A stretch of 64,000 bases of DNA from Akkermansia muciniphila (lineage in GTDB: Bacteria > Verrucomicrobiota > Verrucomicrobiia > Verrucomicrobiales > DEV007), in the NCBI GenBank assembly GCA_945883495.1, contig CAMCXS010000025.1, forward strand, positions 1 to 64,000. The letters run 5' to 3'. Made by a program: the position numbers and the translations under genes. Under the pieces are notes generated by a model. It worked only from the letters and a program-made list of their open reading frames with translations, ran no database searches and was not told the DNA's origin. Below, in pieces: positions 44,766 through 52,824 of the stretch (position 1 is the first letter of the stretch; every line of letters starts with the position of its first letter).

Positions 44766-46253
44766 ATGCTTGCCCCAGAAAGCGCCACGACTGCTCCCGG
44801 AAAGAAGAGCTGGGAAGCCCTCCGACGTGCGCAACGTGAGTGGGCGGCACATTCGGTCCCCGAGCGGTTGCGGGTGATCGTTCGCTTGCGGGCCTTGCTG
44901 GTGCGTCATGCCAGCCGATTGGCCGCCGCCAGCGCCCGGGTGCGATGCGTAGATCCCGCGGAAGTGATTACGTCCGAAGTCTTGCCCTTGGCGGAGGGCT
45001 GCCGGTTTCTCGAATCCCAAGCGGCCGGGCTGCTGGCCCCTCGTCAACTCGGCGCCATGGATCGCCCGCTTTGGCTGAGCGGGGTCCGCACCACGATCCG
45101 CCGCGAGCCCTGCGGCGTGATCCTCATCCTGGCCCCTTCGAATTACCCGCTCTTCTTGGCCGGCTCGCAAATGATCCAAGCCCTCGCCGCCGGAAACGCA
45201 GTCCTCGCGAAACCGGCCCCGGGCGCGCTTGAACCTCTCGCCATTCTTCGTGATTTGCTGATCCAGTCCGGACTGCCCACCGGCCTCCTGGAGCTGCTGC
45301 CCGAAGATGTGCCCGCCGTCCACCAACTGATTCGCGACGAAGCGGACAAAGTGGTCCTCACGGGGGGCATGGCAGCCGGCCGGGCCGTCCTGCAAACCTG
45401 CGCCGACGCCATTGTGCCCGCCACCGTCGAGCTTTCTGGAATTGACTCGGTCCATGTGTTGGACGACGCCGATCCGGTCCGGGCGGCTGACCTGCTGCTC
45501 TACGGGCTGGCCTTGAACCGGGGCAGGACCTGCATCGCTCCTCGTCGCATATTTGTGCATCAGGCCGTCTCTGGGGACCTGCGCGCGGCCCTTCAAGATC
45601 GTTTCCGCTCCCGCCGGGCGCCCATCACCGAGCTTTCGCCCTGGGTGCGCAAAGCCTTGAATGAGGCTCTCGCCCAAGGCGCCAAGGTCCTGGCCGGAGC
45701 ATGGTCCGACGCCGAGGGGCTCTTCCGCTATCCGTTGATCCTGGAACACGTTCCAGGCCCCTCCCAGCTTCGCCAAGACGATCACTTTGGTCCGATTGCC
45801 GTGCTGCAAGAAGTTACGAGCGAACAGGAGGCTCTCGAACTTGACCGGGCCTGCCCTTTCGCCTTGGGAGCCACGGTATTTTCCCGCGATGAACGGCGCG
45901 CTTCCGCCTTCGCCGCGCAGCTGTCCGCTGGTTCCGTGACGGTGAACGATCTCATCGTTCCGACCGCCGATCCCCGGGTTCCCTTCGGAGGACGCAAGCT
46001 CTCCGGATTTGGAGTCACCCGCGGTGCGGAAGGTCTGCTGGAAATGACCACGGCTCAGGTGATCAGCTCGCGTCGCGCGAACTCCTGGCTCCCGCACCTT
46101 GACGCCCCCGCTTCTGGAGACGAGGAACGGTTTACGCACCTATTGAATCTATTGCACGGGAACGGCCTTTGGAGCCGCCTGGGCAGCCTCCGTCATCTCC
46201 TCACTCAAGGACGGCGGAACAATCGATCGAACGAAAACAGCAATCACGGATGA
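44766..46253 (+). CDS. Aldehyde dehydrogenase of carotenoid cluster (diapolycopenal-type)
   Basis: 495 aa from the ATG at 44766. APSNYP (Asn126) corresponds to the PWN motif, Glu222 in VELSGIDS to the general base, and Cys256 in GRTCIAPRR to the nucleophile. In staphyloxanthin-like routes an ALDH oxidises the terminal aldehyde of diapolycopenal/diaponeurosporenal to the acid; position between two Crt genes supports that role. Its stop overlaps the next start (ATGA). The C-terminal ~60 residues (FTHLLNLLHGNGLWSRLGSL) extend beyond the standard fold. Confidence 0.87.
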   Translation: MLAPESATTAPGKKSWEALRRAQREWAAHSVPERLRVIVRLRALLVRHASRLAAASARVRCVDPAEVITSEVLPLAEGCRFLESQAAGLLAPRQLGAMDRPLWLSGVRTTIRREPCGVILILAPSNYPLFLAGSQMIQALAAGNAVLAKPAPGALEPLAILRDLLIQSGLPTGLLELLPEDVPAVHQLIRDEADKVVLTGGMAAGRAVLQTCADAIVPATVELSGIDSVHVLDDADPVRAADLLLYGLALNRGRTCIAPRRIFVHQAVSGDLRAALQDRFRSRRAPITELSPWVRKALNEALAQGAKVLAGAWSDAEGLFRYPLILEHVPGPSQLRQDDHFGPIAVLQEVTSEQEALELDRACPFALGATVFSRDERRASAFAAQLSAGSVTVNDLIVPTADPRVPFGGRKLSGFGVTRGAEGLLEMTTAQVISSRRANSWLPHLDAPASGDEERFTHLLNLLHGNGLWSRLGSLRHLLTQGRRNNRSNENSNHG

Positions 46254-47773
46254 ACAAGGAGAAGACAGCAGTGATCGGTGGAGGACTGGGTGGCTTGGCG
46301 GCTGCTTGCACATTGGCCGCCCGTGGCCATGCGGTGACTCTGTTTGAGCGCAATGAGTGGGCCGGTGGCAAAGCGGCCGTCTTGGAAAAAGACGGCTTCC
46401 GCTTCGATATGGGGCCGACCATCCTCACCATCCCTTCCGTGCTCCGCCGCATTTATTCCGAAGCCGGCAAGAAGCTGGAAGAGCACATGGATTTGGTCGA
46501 GCTCGACCCGCAATGGCGCTGCTTCTTCTCCGATGGCAACAAGCTCGATCTCACCAAGGCGGTCGATGCCATGGGCCAACAGCTCAACGAATTCACCGGC
46601 AATCCCAACGCGGCGGACGAATACAACCGTTTCCTCGATTGGTCCCAGGATCTCCACGGTATCTCGGATCGCTTCTTCTTCTGGAAGCCGGTCGGCGGCA
46701 TTATGGACGTTTTCCGCAGCAGCGGCGTCCTGGATCGCGGCCTGCTTCAGGATCTCTTGAAGATGCGCATGGGCCAAACCGTGGCCTCGTCGATCCGTTC
46801 CTTCATTGGCGACGCTCGCGCCGCCCAAATGATCGATCACTTTACGCAATATGTCGGATCTTCCCCGGATGCCTCGCCCGCCATCCTTTGCGGGATCGCC
46901 CACATGCAAACCTCGGAAGGCGTTTGGTATCCGATGGGGGGCACCCGGGCCGTGCCGGTCGCGTTGGAGAAACTCGCCAAGGAACTCGGTGTCGAATTCC
47001 GGCTCGGCACCAAGGTGGAAAAAATCGCCCATGACGGCAAGCGCGTCACCGGCGTGGTCACAGCCGATGGTAAAACGACGCCGTTCCAGCGAGTCGTTTC
47101 GAATTGCGACTCCGTGCGCACCTTCCGCGAGTTGATTGGCGGGAATCTGTCGATCGACTTCGACAAAGCCCGGCCCTACGAGCCCGCCTGCTCCGGCGTG
47201 GTCCTTTACCTCGGATTGAACAAGCGCTACGAGGAGCTGCTCCACCACAACTTCGTGTTCTCCCGGGATCCCGACGAAGAATTCCACGCGATCTACGAAG
47301 AAGGCGAACCGGCGCCCGATCCAACTTGTTACGTCTGCGCTCCGGCCGTCACCGAACCGGCCGTGGCCCCGCCGGGCGGCGAAGCCCTCTACATTCTGGT
47401 CCACACGCCGTACCTCCGTCCCAACCAGGACTGGACCAAGATGCTTCCCAGCTATCGCCAAGTCATACTCGACAAGCTCAAGTCGACCGCTGGGCTCAGC
47501 GATATCGAAGACCGCATCGTCAGCGAAAGTCACCTCACCCCGCGGGATATCCACAACCGCTACCACGTCCTCAATGGGGCGATCTACGGTTTGGCCAGCC
47601 ACGGCACGTTCCGCGGCGCCTTCAAGCCGAACAACCGGCGCAAGGAGTTGCAGGGGCTTTACCTCTGCGGCGGCGCGGCCCACCCCGGGCCTGGCATGCC
47701 GATGGTGCTCATGTCTGGTTGGATCGCGGCGGATGCACTGGACAAGGATCAACCGGCCCCGGTCGCCGCTTGA
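46250..47773 (+). CDS. Second CrtI-family enzyme, CrtP/CrtNb-like carotenoid oxidase
   Basis: 507 aa from the ATG at 46250 (ATGA overlap with the ALDH gene). VIGGGLGGLAAACTLAARGHAVTLFERNEWAGGKAA binds FAD, FDMGPTILTIPSVL follows, and the C-terminus is GGAAHPGPGMPMVLMSGW. The divergence from the first Crt protein in this cluster and the operon order suggest a division of labour: one desaturase, one terminal-methyl oxidase feeding the aldehyde dehydrogenase. Which is which should not be taken as settled. Confidence 0.85.
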   Translation: MNKEKTAVIGGGLGGLAAACTLAARGHAVTLFERNEWAGGKAAVLEKDGFRFDMGPTILTIPSVLRRIYSEAGKKLEEHMDLVELDPQWRCFFSDGNKLDLTKAVDAMGQQLNEFTGNPNAADEYNRFLDWSQDLHGISDRFFFWKPVGGIMDVFRSSGVLDRGLLQDLLKMRMGQTVASSIRSFIGDARAAQMIDHFTQYVGSSPDASPAILCGIAHMQTSEGVWYPMGGTRAVPVALEKLAKELGVEFRLGTKVEKIAHDGKRVTGVVTADGKTTPFQRVVSNCDSVRTFRELIGGNLSIDFDKARPYEPACSGVVLYLGLNKRYEELLHHNFVFSRDPDEEFHAIYEEGEPAPDPTCYVCAPAVTEPAVAPPGGEALYILVHTPYLRPNQDWTKMLPSYRQVILDKLKSTAGLSDIEDRIVSESHLTPRDIHNRYHVLNGAIYGLASHGTFRGAFKPNNRRKELQGLYLCGGAAHPGPGMPMVLMSGWIAADALDKDQPAPVAA

Positions 47774-47790
47774 TCCCGGGCTCCATCGCC

Positions 47791-48570
47791 ATGCGCACGA
47801 GCCCACAAATCCGGGCTCCTCACCCGTGGTTCTCCCGGTGGTTTAGTGGTTACGCCGCCAAGCGTCTGCGCCGCCACTTCCATCGGGTGCGCCTCCTTGA
47901 CGGCGAATCCTTGAGCGATCCAAAAGACCGGCCGTTGGTCATCTACGGCAATCATCCAAGCTGGTGGGATCCCATGGCTGCCTTGGCCATCAAACCCATC
48001 TTCTATCCGAATCGCGAAGCCTACGCCCCGATCGATGCGGAGATGCTGGAACGCTATGGCGTCTTCAAATCCCTCGGCTTCTTTGGCGTCGAACGCGACT
48101 CCGTGCGAGGCGTCGCCGGATTTCTCGATCACGCCGAAGCGATTTTGCGCCGTCCGCGGTCCATGCTCTTCCTGACGCCGCAGAGCCGGTTTGCCGACGT
48201 CCGGGAGCGCCCCGTCCGGCTGCAACGCGGCATCGCCCACCTCGCCGCGCGCGTGCCGGAGACGGTGTTCGTGCCGTTGGCGATGGAGCTGACCTACTGG
48301 GAAGAGAGCAAACCGGAGTTGCTCCTCTCCGCCGGCACCGCCGCGACCCACGCGCCAGGCGCGTCCCGCGGGGAAACCTTGGCCCGGCTGGAACAATCGC
48401 TCGAACAAGCCATGGACCGGCTCGCCGAAGCCTCCATCGCGCGCCGGTCCGAGGCGTTTTCCGATCTCTTCATCGGCTCGGCAGGCGTAGGAGGACTTTA
48501 CGATGCCTGGAGAGCGCTAAAGGCGATCGCTCGCGGCCGGAAAATCAATCTGCATCACAGCGAACGGTGA
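47791..48570 (+). CDS. PlsC-family acyltransferase of carotenoid cluster
   Basis: 259 aa from the ATG at 47791; a TTG at 47770 overlapping the previous stop (TTGA) would add seven residues. The acyltransferase motif NHPSWWDP (H-x4-D) is followed by FFGVERDSVRG and FLTPQSRFADVRERP. No multi-span membrane region. By analogy with CrtO of staphyloxanthin synthesis, it would acylate the glycosylated carotenoid acid. The stop overlaps the glycosyltransferase start (GTGA). Confidence 0.82.
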   Translation: MRTSPQIRAPHPWFSRWFSGYAAKRLRRHFHRVRLLDGESLSDPKDRPLVIYGNHPSWWDPMAALAIKPIFYPNREAYAPIDAEMLERYGVFKSLGFFGVERDSVRGVAGFLDHAEAILRRPRSMLFLTPQSRFADVRERPVRLQRGIAHLAARVPETVFVPLAMELTYWEESKPELLLSAGTAATHAPGASRGETLARLEQSLEQAMDRLAEASIARRSEAFSDLFIGSAGVGGLYDAWRALKAIARGRKINLHHSER

Positions 48571-49706
48571 GCCTCGATCCTTGGATTCTCATAGCCGGTA
48601 TCCTCCTCTACCTGGCCGCCTTCCCCGCCGTTATGTTCTTCGTGAATCTGGCGATTTTCAGAGCGCCGTCCGCGCGCCCTGAACTGGCCCCCCCAGGCGT
48701 TTCCGTCCTCATCCCGGCCCGGAACGAAGAACACAACATCCGCGAAGTCCTCGCCTCCGTGCTGGCTTCCCGGGACATCGACTTGGAAGTGCTGGTACTT
48801 GATGACCATTCCACCGATCGCACCGCGGCCGAAGCAGAACAACTCGCCGCCTCGGACCCAAGGCTCCGCCTCATCCGCGGAGCGGCCTTGCCCTCCGGTT
48901 GGGCGGGCAAGATGTTCGCGTGCCAGCAACTCGCCGAGGCCGCTACCCGGGATTGGCTGATGTTCCTCGATGCAGACGTCCGGATCACGCCGGATGCCGT
49001 GCGCCGCCTCATGGATCATGCCCGGAGCGCCCCGAACCAACCCGCCCTGGTCAGCGGAGTCCCCCGCCAACTCACCGGCACCTGGTTGGAAAGACTCCTC
49101 GTCCCGCTGATCGACTTTATCCTGCTAGGCTATCTCCCGGTTTGGGCGATGCGCCGGAGTCCGAGCCCCTCGCTCGCCGCCGCAGTAGGACAGCTCGTGC
49201 TGGTGAAACGGGAGAGCTACTTCACGTGCGGAGGCCACGCCGCGATTCGCACCACATTCCACGACGGAGTCAAACTTCCTCGCGAGCTGCGGCGTCACGG
49301 CTTTTTCACGGATCTTGTCGATATCTCCGGGTTGGCCACCTGCCGCATGTACCAGAGCACCCGGCAAACTTGGAACGGTTTTCTCAAGAACGCCGCTGAG
49401 GGACTGGGCGCCCCGGGCGTTATCCTTCCGATGACCGTGATCTTGATCGGCGGACAAGTCGCACCTTGGATCCTGCTCGGCGTCCCTGGGATGGACGGGC
49501 TTGTGCGTGAGCTACTGCTGATCGCAGGCGTTCTCGGCTATTTGCCAAGGATCGCGGCGGCTATGCGGTTTCAGCAGCCGTGGCTGGGCGTCTTGCTGCA
49601 TCCCGCTGGCATCCTCATCATGGAGCTCATCCAATGGACCGGCTTCCTCCGTCACCTCTGCGGCATCCGCACCGAGTGGAAAGGCCGCCCTTGGGTGAGA
49701 GCATGA
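48567..49706 (+). CDS. GT2 glycosyltransferase, CrtQ-like
   Basis: 379 aa, GTG start in a GTGA overlap; a longer frame into the acyltransferase gene is a shadow. An N-terminal membrane helix (LIAGILLYLAAFPAVMFFV) is followed by a family-2 catalytic domain with VSVLIPARNEEHNIREVL, LVLDDHSTDRT, and the metal-binding FLDADVRI. C-terminal hydrophobic helices (VILPMTVILIGG, ELLLIAGVLGYL) anchor it. In the cluster it probably glycosylates the carotenoid carboxylic acid. Confidence 0.87.
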   Translation: MSLDPWILIAGILLYLAAFPAVMFFVNLAIFRAPSARPELAPPGVSVLIPARNEEHNIREVLASVLASRDIDLEVLVLDDHSTDRTAAEAEQLAASDPRLRLIRGAALPSGWAGKMFACQQLAEAATRDWLMFLDADVRITPDAVRRLMDHARSAPNQPALVSGVPRQLTGTWLERLLVPLIDFILLGYLPVWAMRRSPSPSLAAAVGQLVLVKRESYFTCGGHAAIRTTFHDGVKLPRELRRHGFFTDLVDISGLATCRMYQSTRQTWNGFLKNAAEGLGAPGVILPMTVILIGGQVAPWILLGVPGMDGLVRELLLIAGVLGYLPRIAAAMRFQQPWLGVLLHPAGILIMELIQWTGFLRHLCGIRTEWKGRPWVRA

Positions 49707-49857
49707 GCGGCCACCTCTCCACCTCTTGAGGGTTGATCGTGGACTGGGTTGCGCTAGGATCGGCTTTCGTTGGAGAAAAACTGAGCCTTTTTGCCATTCC
49801 CGGCAAATTCCCATCCGTTTTCCTGCCTGCGCAACTCCCGTAGCGAGCCCGCCCTCC

Positions 49858-52707
49858 ATGAGCCTGCCAAAGATCCCGCCGACGCCGGAAATGAAGATTC
49901 AGGAGGGGAAGGACGTTTTTGTTTCCTACTCCCGGAAGGATCAAGAGTTCGTCAAATGGCTCAACGTTCAACTCCAACAATCCGGGCGCGAACCGTGGAT
50001 TGACTGGTCCGGAATTCAGCCGGGAGAGGAGTGGTGGACGTCCATCCTCAAGGGGATTGATTCGGCGAACACCTTTGTCTTTGTCATCAGCCCGGAATCA
50101 CTCCAATCCGCGGTCTGCCCCAAGGAGATTGAGCGCGCGGTCAGCTCAGGCAAACGAATGGTTCCCGTTGTCTGCGGAGACATTCACGGACTGGAAGTCC
50201 ACCAGGAGTTAGCCAAGCTCAACTATATTTTTCTGCGGTCCGAGGACGAGAAGCAAGAGAATCTGCCCAAGCTATTTCAGGCTCTGGATACCGATCTGGA
50301 TCATGTCCAAGCGCATACGAAGTTTCTCATCCGCGCCAGGGAATGGGAGACACGGGGGCACAGCCCCGCTTATCTCCTGCGCGGTGGCCTGCTCCGGGAA
50401 GCTGACGATTGGTTGTCCAAAGTCGGGACAAAATTGCCTGCGCCGACGGAACTTCACGCTCGCTATATTCTGGCGAGCCGGGCCGCCGATCGAAATCGCC
50501 AGAGAGTGACACTGACCGCGATCACGGGTGGCTTATTTTTGGCATTGAGTTTGGCAGCCCTGGCCGTTTGGCAATATCAACAGGCGGAAACCCGCCGGGC
50601 GGAGGCTGAAACACAGAAACAGATTGCGGAAGACCAGACCAGGGTCGCTGAAGAACAGACGGCGATCGCCCAAAAACAGAAGGATCTGGCGGAGGAGCAG
50701 CGCCAGGAAGCCCAGCGCGCCCGAAACGAAGCGGAAACGGCCCGTGATGAGGCCAAGCGACACTTATCCACTAGCGATTACATCCACGGAGACGCGGAAT
50801 TCAAGGCCGACAACTCGGTGGAGGCCATCGCTTATCTGGCCGCCGCTCTGCGCTCGGATCCCAACGCCCGGGCAGCCTACAAGCGACTGTTTACGGAGCT
50901 CTCCGGCCAATGGTTTGCCCTGGAGTCCGGTGAGCCGATCCCGCTTGGCGTCACCCCATGGTCCATCAAATTTCGTCCAGACGATCAAGTGCTGCTCGTC
51001 CAGACTTCGAACGACCAAATTCGAATCCTGGACGTCGCCTCCCGGAAAGATCGACTTCCTCCCGTGAGCTTCCCGGAAGGGACGTTGGCGAATGCAGGGT
51101 TCGACTCTACTGGAGCTTGGTATGGCGGACTCACGATGGAAGATGAAATCGCGATTTGGTCCGCGGAATCTGGAGCCCCATTGCCGCCCGTGGACCCCCG
51201 GCACGCCGGCATCAAGGAAGACATCCTGGCGGCCATGAGAAAAGGGCCGCAGAGATATTACGGCGGACCGGTAACGGATCAGGCCGCCCGTTTTCAAGCA
51301 AGCGGAGAAGACTCGATTGTCCTCCAGAGTGCCTCGGGCGAGCTGATCTCAGAGTTTGAGCCCGAAGACCCCGTCACCATGAAGCTTCAATTCAGCGCGG
51401 ATGGAACATACGTCGCCACGACTTCCCGTTTTGAAGATTCCGAGGTACGCCGCATCGAAACCGGTGACTTGGTAACGATTCAAGGCAGGGGCACTCTGCA
51501 ATCGAGTCCGGGGTTGAATCAGGGCAGGCGCCTGACCAATGGAGTTTTCGACGCCAACGGTTCCCGCTTTGGTGCCTGTGTGGACAATCGTTCCTTGGCC
51601 ATTTGGGAGCTTCCCGAGGCGGAGGGGGAACAGGCTCGCCCCATGTGCAAAGTCCGCTGCCGGGATCTCATTCGCCGCTTCGCCTTCAGCCATCAAGGCG
51701 GGCTGCTGGCCGGGGGAGACACTCAGATTTTCATCTGGAAACTCCGCAAACTCCAACCGCCGATCGACTACGGCGACCTCACGGATGCGATGGACGCTGC
51801 GTTCAGCCCCGATGGAGCTTGGTTGGCCATCCTGACGAATTCTCATTTGAACTTCTATTCCACGGAGTCTGCCAAACTGATCCATCAGCACCAGATTGAG
51901 TTCGGCCAAGCCGTGGCCTGGTTCCCCCAATCGCCGTTGGTGGCGGTGGCGAACGCAGAACGCGTGGAAATTCTCTCCCTGCCCTCTGGCGAAGTGGTGG
52001 CCCGCGCGAACGATGCGATTGGAACGATCGAATCCATGCGCGTGTTTCCCGGTCCGCTGCTGGCGATTGCTTCCCGGAGCGGCTCCGAAAGCGAGAGCGA
52101 TGGCGACACACCTTCACGTCCCGTCATTCACGCCTGGACGTGGCAGCCCGACCGATTGGCTAAGCAGGACCAACACGGGATTGCTTCCGGGATGTTGTCC
52201 GATCCCTCAGTATCGAAGCCATCCCCTCAGTCGGTGATCGTCCTCGGCAAGCCGGGAGAGGCATCGGATCGAGTCTTTGAGCACGAGCGGCCGGTCAATT
52301 CCGCCCACTTGAATCCAACCAGAGACCTGCTGCTGACCGCAACGGGAGATCTTCACGATCGACGGAGCTCCTTCTATGACGGCTTGGTGCAACTCTGGGA
52401 CGTCAAGACAGGGGCCGCGGGAGCCCGGGAGCGTCATTTTGAACGAGCGGTGCGCTTTGCCCACTTCGATGTCTCTGGACGGTGGGTTGTTGCCAGTGAT
52501 GAAATGCAGTGTGAGGTGTGGGACACCGGAGATCCAGCGCTGCTGTCCGCTTTGGAACTGGCGGAAACGGCGGAGGCGATCTGCGGCTGGTGGGTCGATC
52601 CAGACTCCAGCACGCTGGCGCCAGTGAATCAAGAAGCCGCGTTAGCCGCTCTCGCTCAGCGGAACCCACGCAACTGGATGGTCCAAGCGATGTCACCGGC
52701 ACGTTGA
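49858..52707 (+). CDS. TIR - membrane helix - coiled coil - WD40-like protein
   Basis: 949 aa from the ATG at 49858 (44 codons of open frame lie upstream without homology). Residues 18-150 form a TIR domain (DVFVSYSRKDQEFVKWL, WIDWSGIQPGEEWW) with the candidate NADase glutamate Glu90 in CPKEIERAV. A single membrane helix is at about 217-240 (LTAITGGLFLALSLAALAVW), then an E/A/Q/R-rich coiled coil to about 300. The rest (350-930) is a degenerate WD40 propeller (WSIKFRPDDQVLLVQTSNDQIRILDV). Convergent with the Roco-TIR gene. Likely a membrane-tethered receptor whose TIR is cytoplasmic; role in defence or signalling unproven. Confidence 0.85.
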   Translation: MSLPKIPPTPEMKIQEGKDVFVSYSRKDQEFVKWLNVQLQQSGREPWIDWSGIQPGEEWWTSILKGIDSANTFVFVISPESLQSAVCPKEIERAVSSGKRMVPVVCGDIHGLEVHQELAKLNYIFLRSEDEKQENLPKLFQALDTDLDHVQAHTKFLIRAREWETRGHSPAYLLRGGLLREADDWLSKVGTKLPAPTELHARYILASRAADRNRQRVTLTAITGGLFLALSLAALAVWQYQQAETRRAEAETQKQIAEDQTRVAEEQTAIAQKQKDLAEEQRQEAQRARNEAETARDEAKRHLSTSDYIHGDAEFKADNSVEAIAYLAAALRSDPNARAAYKRLFTELSGQWFALESGEPIPLGVTPWSIKFRPDDQVLLVQTSNDQIRILDVASRKDRLPPVSFPEGTLANAGFDSTGAWYGGLTMEDEIAIWSAESGAPLPPVDPRHAGIKEDILAAMRKGPQRYYGGPVTDQAARFQASGEDSIVLQSASGELISEFEPEDPVTMKLQFSADGTYVATTSRFEDSEVRRIETGDLVTIQGRGTLQSSPGLNQGRRLTNGVFDANGSRFGACVDNRSLAIWELPEAEGEQARPMCKVRCRDLIRRFAFSHQGGLLAGGDTQIFIWKLRKLQPPIDYGDLTDAMDAAFSPDGAWLAILTNSHLNFYSTESAKLIHQHQIEFGQAVAWFPQSPLVAVANAERVEILSLPSGEVVARANDAIGTIESMRVFPGPLLAIASRSGSESESDGDTPSRPVIHAWTWQPDRLAKQDQHGIASGMLSDPSVSKPSPQSVIVLGKPGEASDRVFEHERPVNSAHLNPTRDLLLTATGDLHDRRSSFYDGLVQLWDVKTGAAGARERHFERAVRFAHFDVSGRWVVASDEMQCEVWDTGDPALLSALELAETAEAICGWWVDPDSSTLAPVNQEAALAALAQRNPRNWMVQAMSPAR

Positions 52708-52824
52708 TCACCGGAGAGATTCTTCCAGCGTTCCCCGGCCCTCAGTCTCCACCGACGGAACGGCCCCAGGCCTGCAAAGACCCGGAGGGTTGCGGGCGAC
52801 GGAACCATCCTTCCCGCCTGGGCC

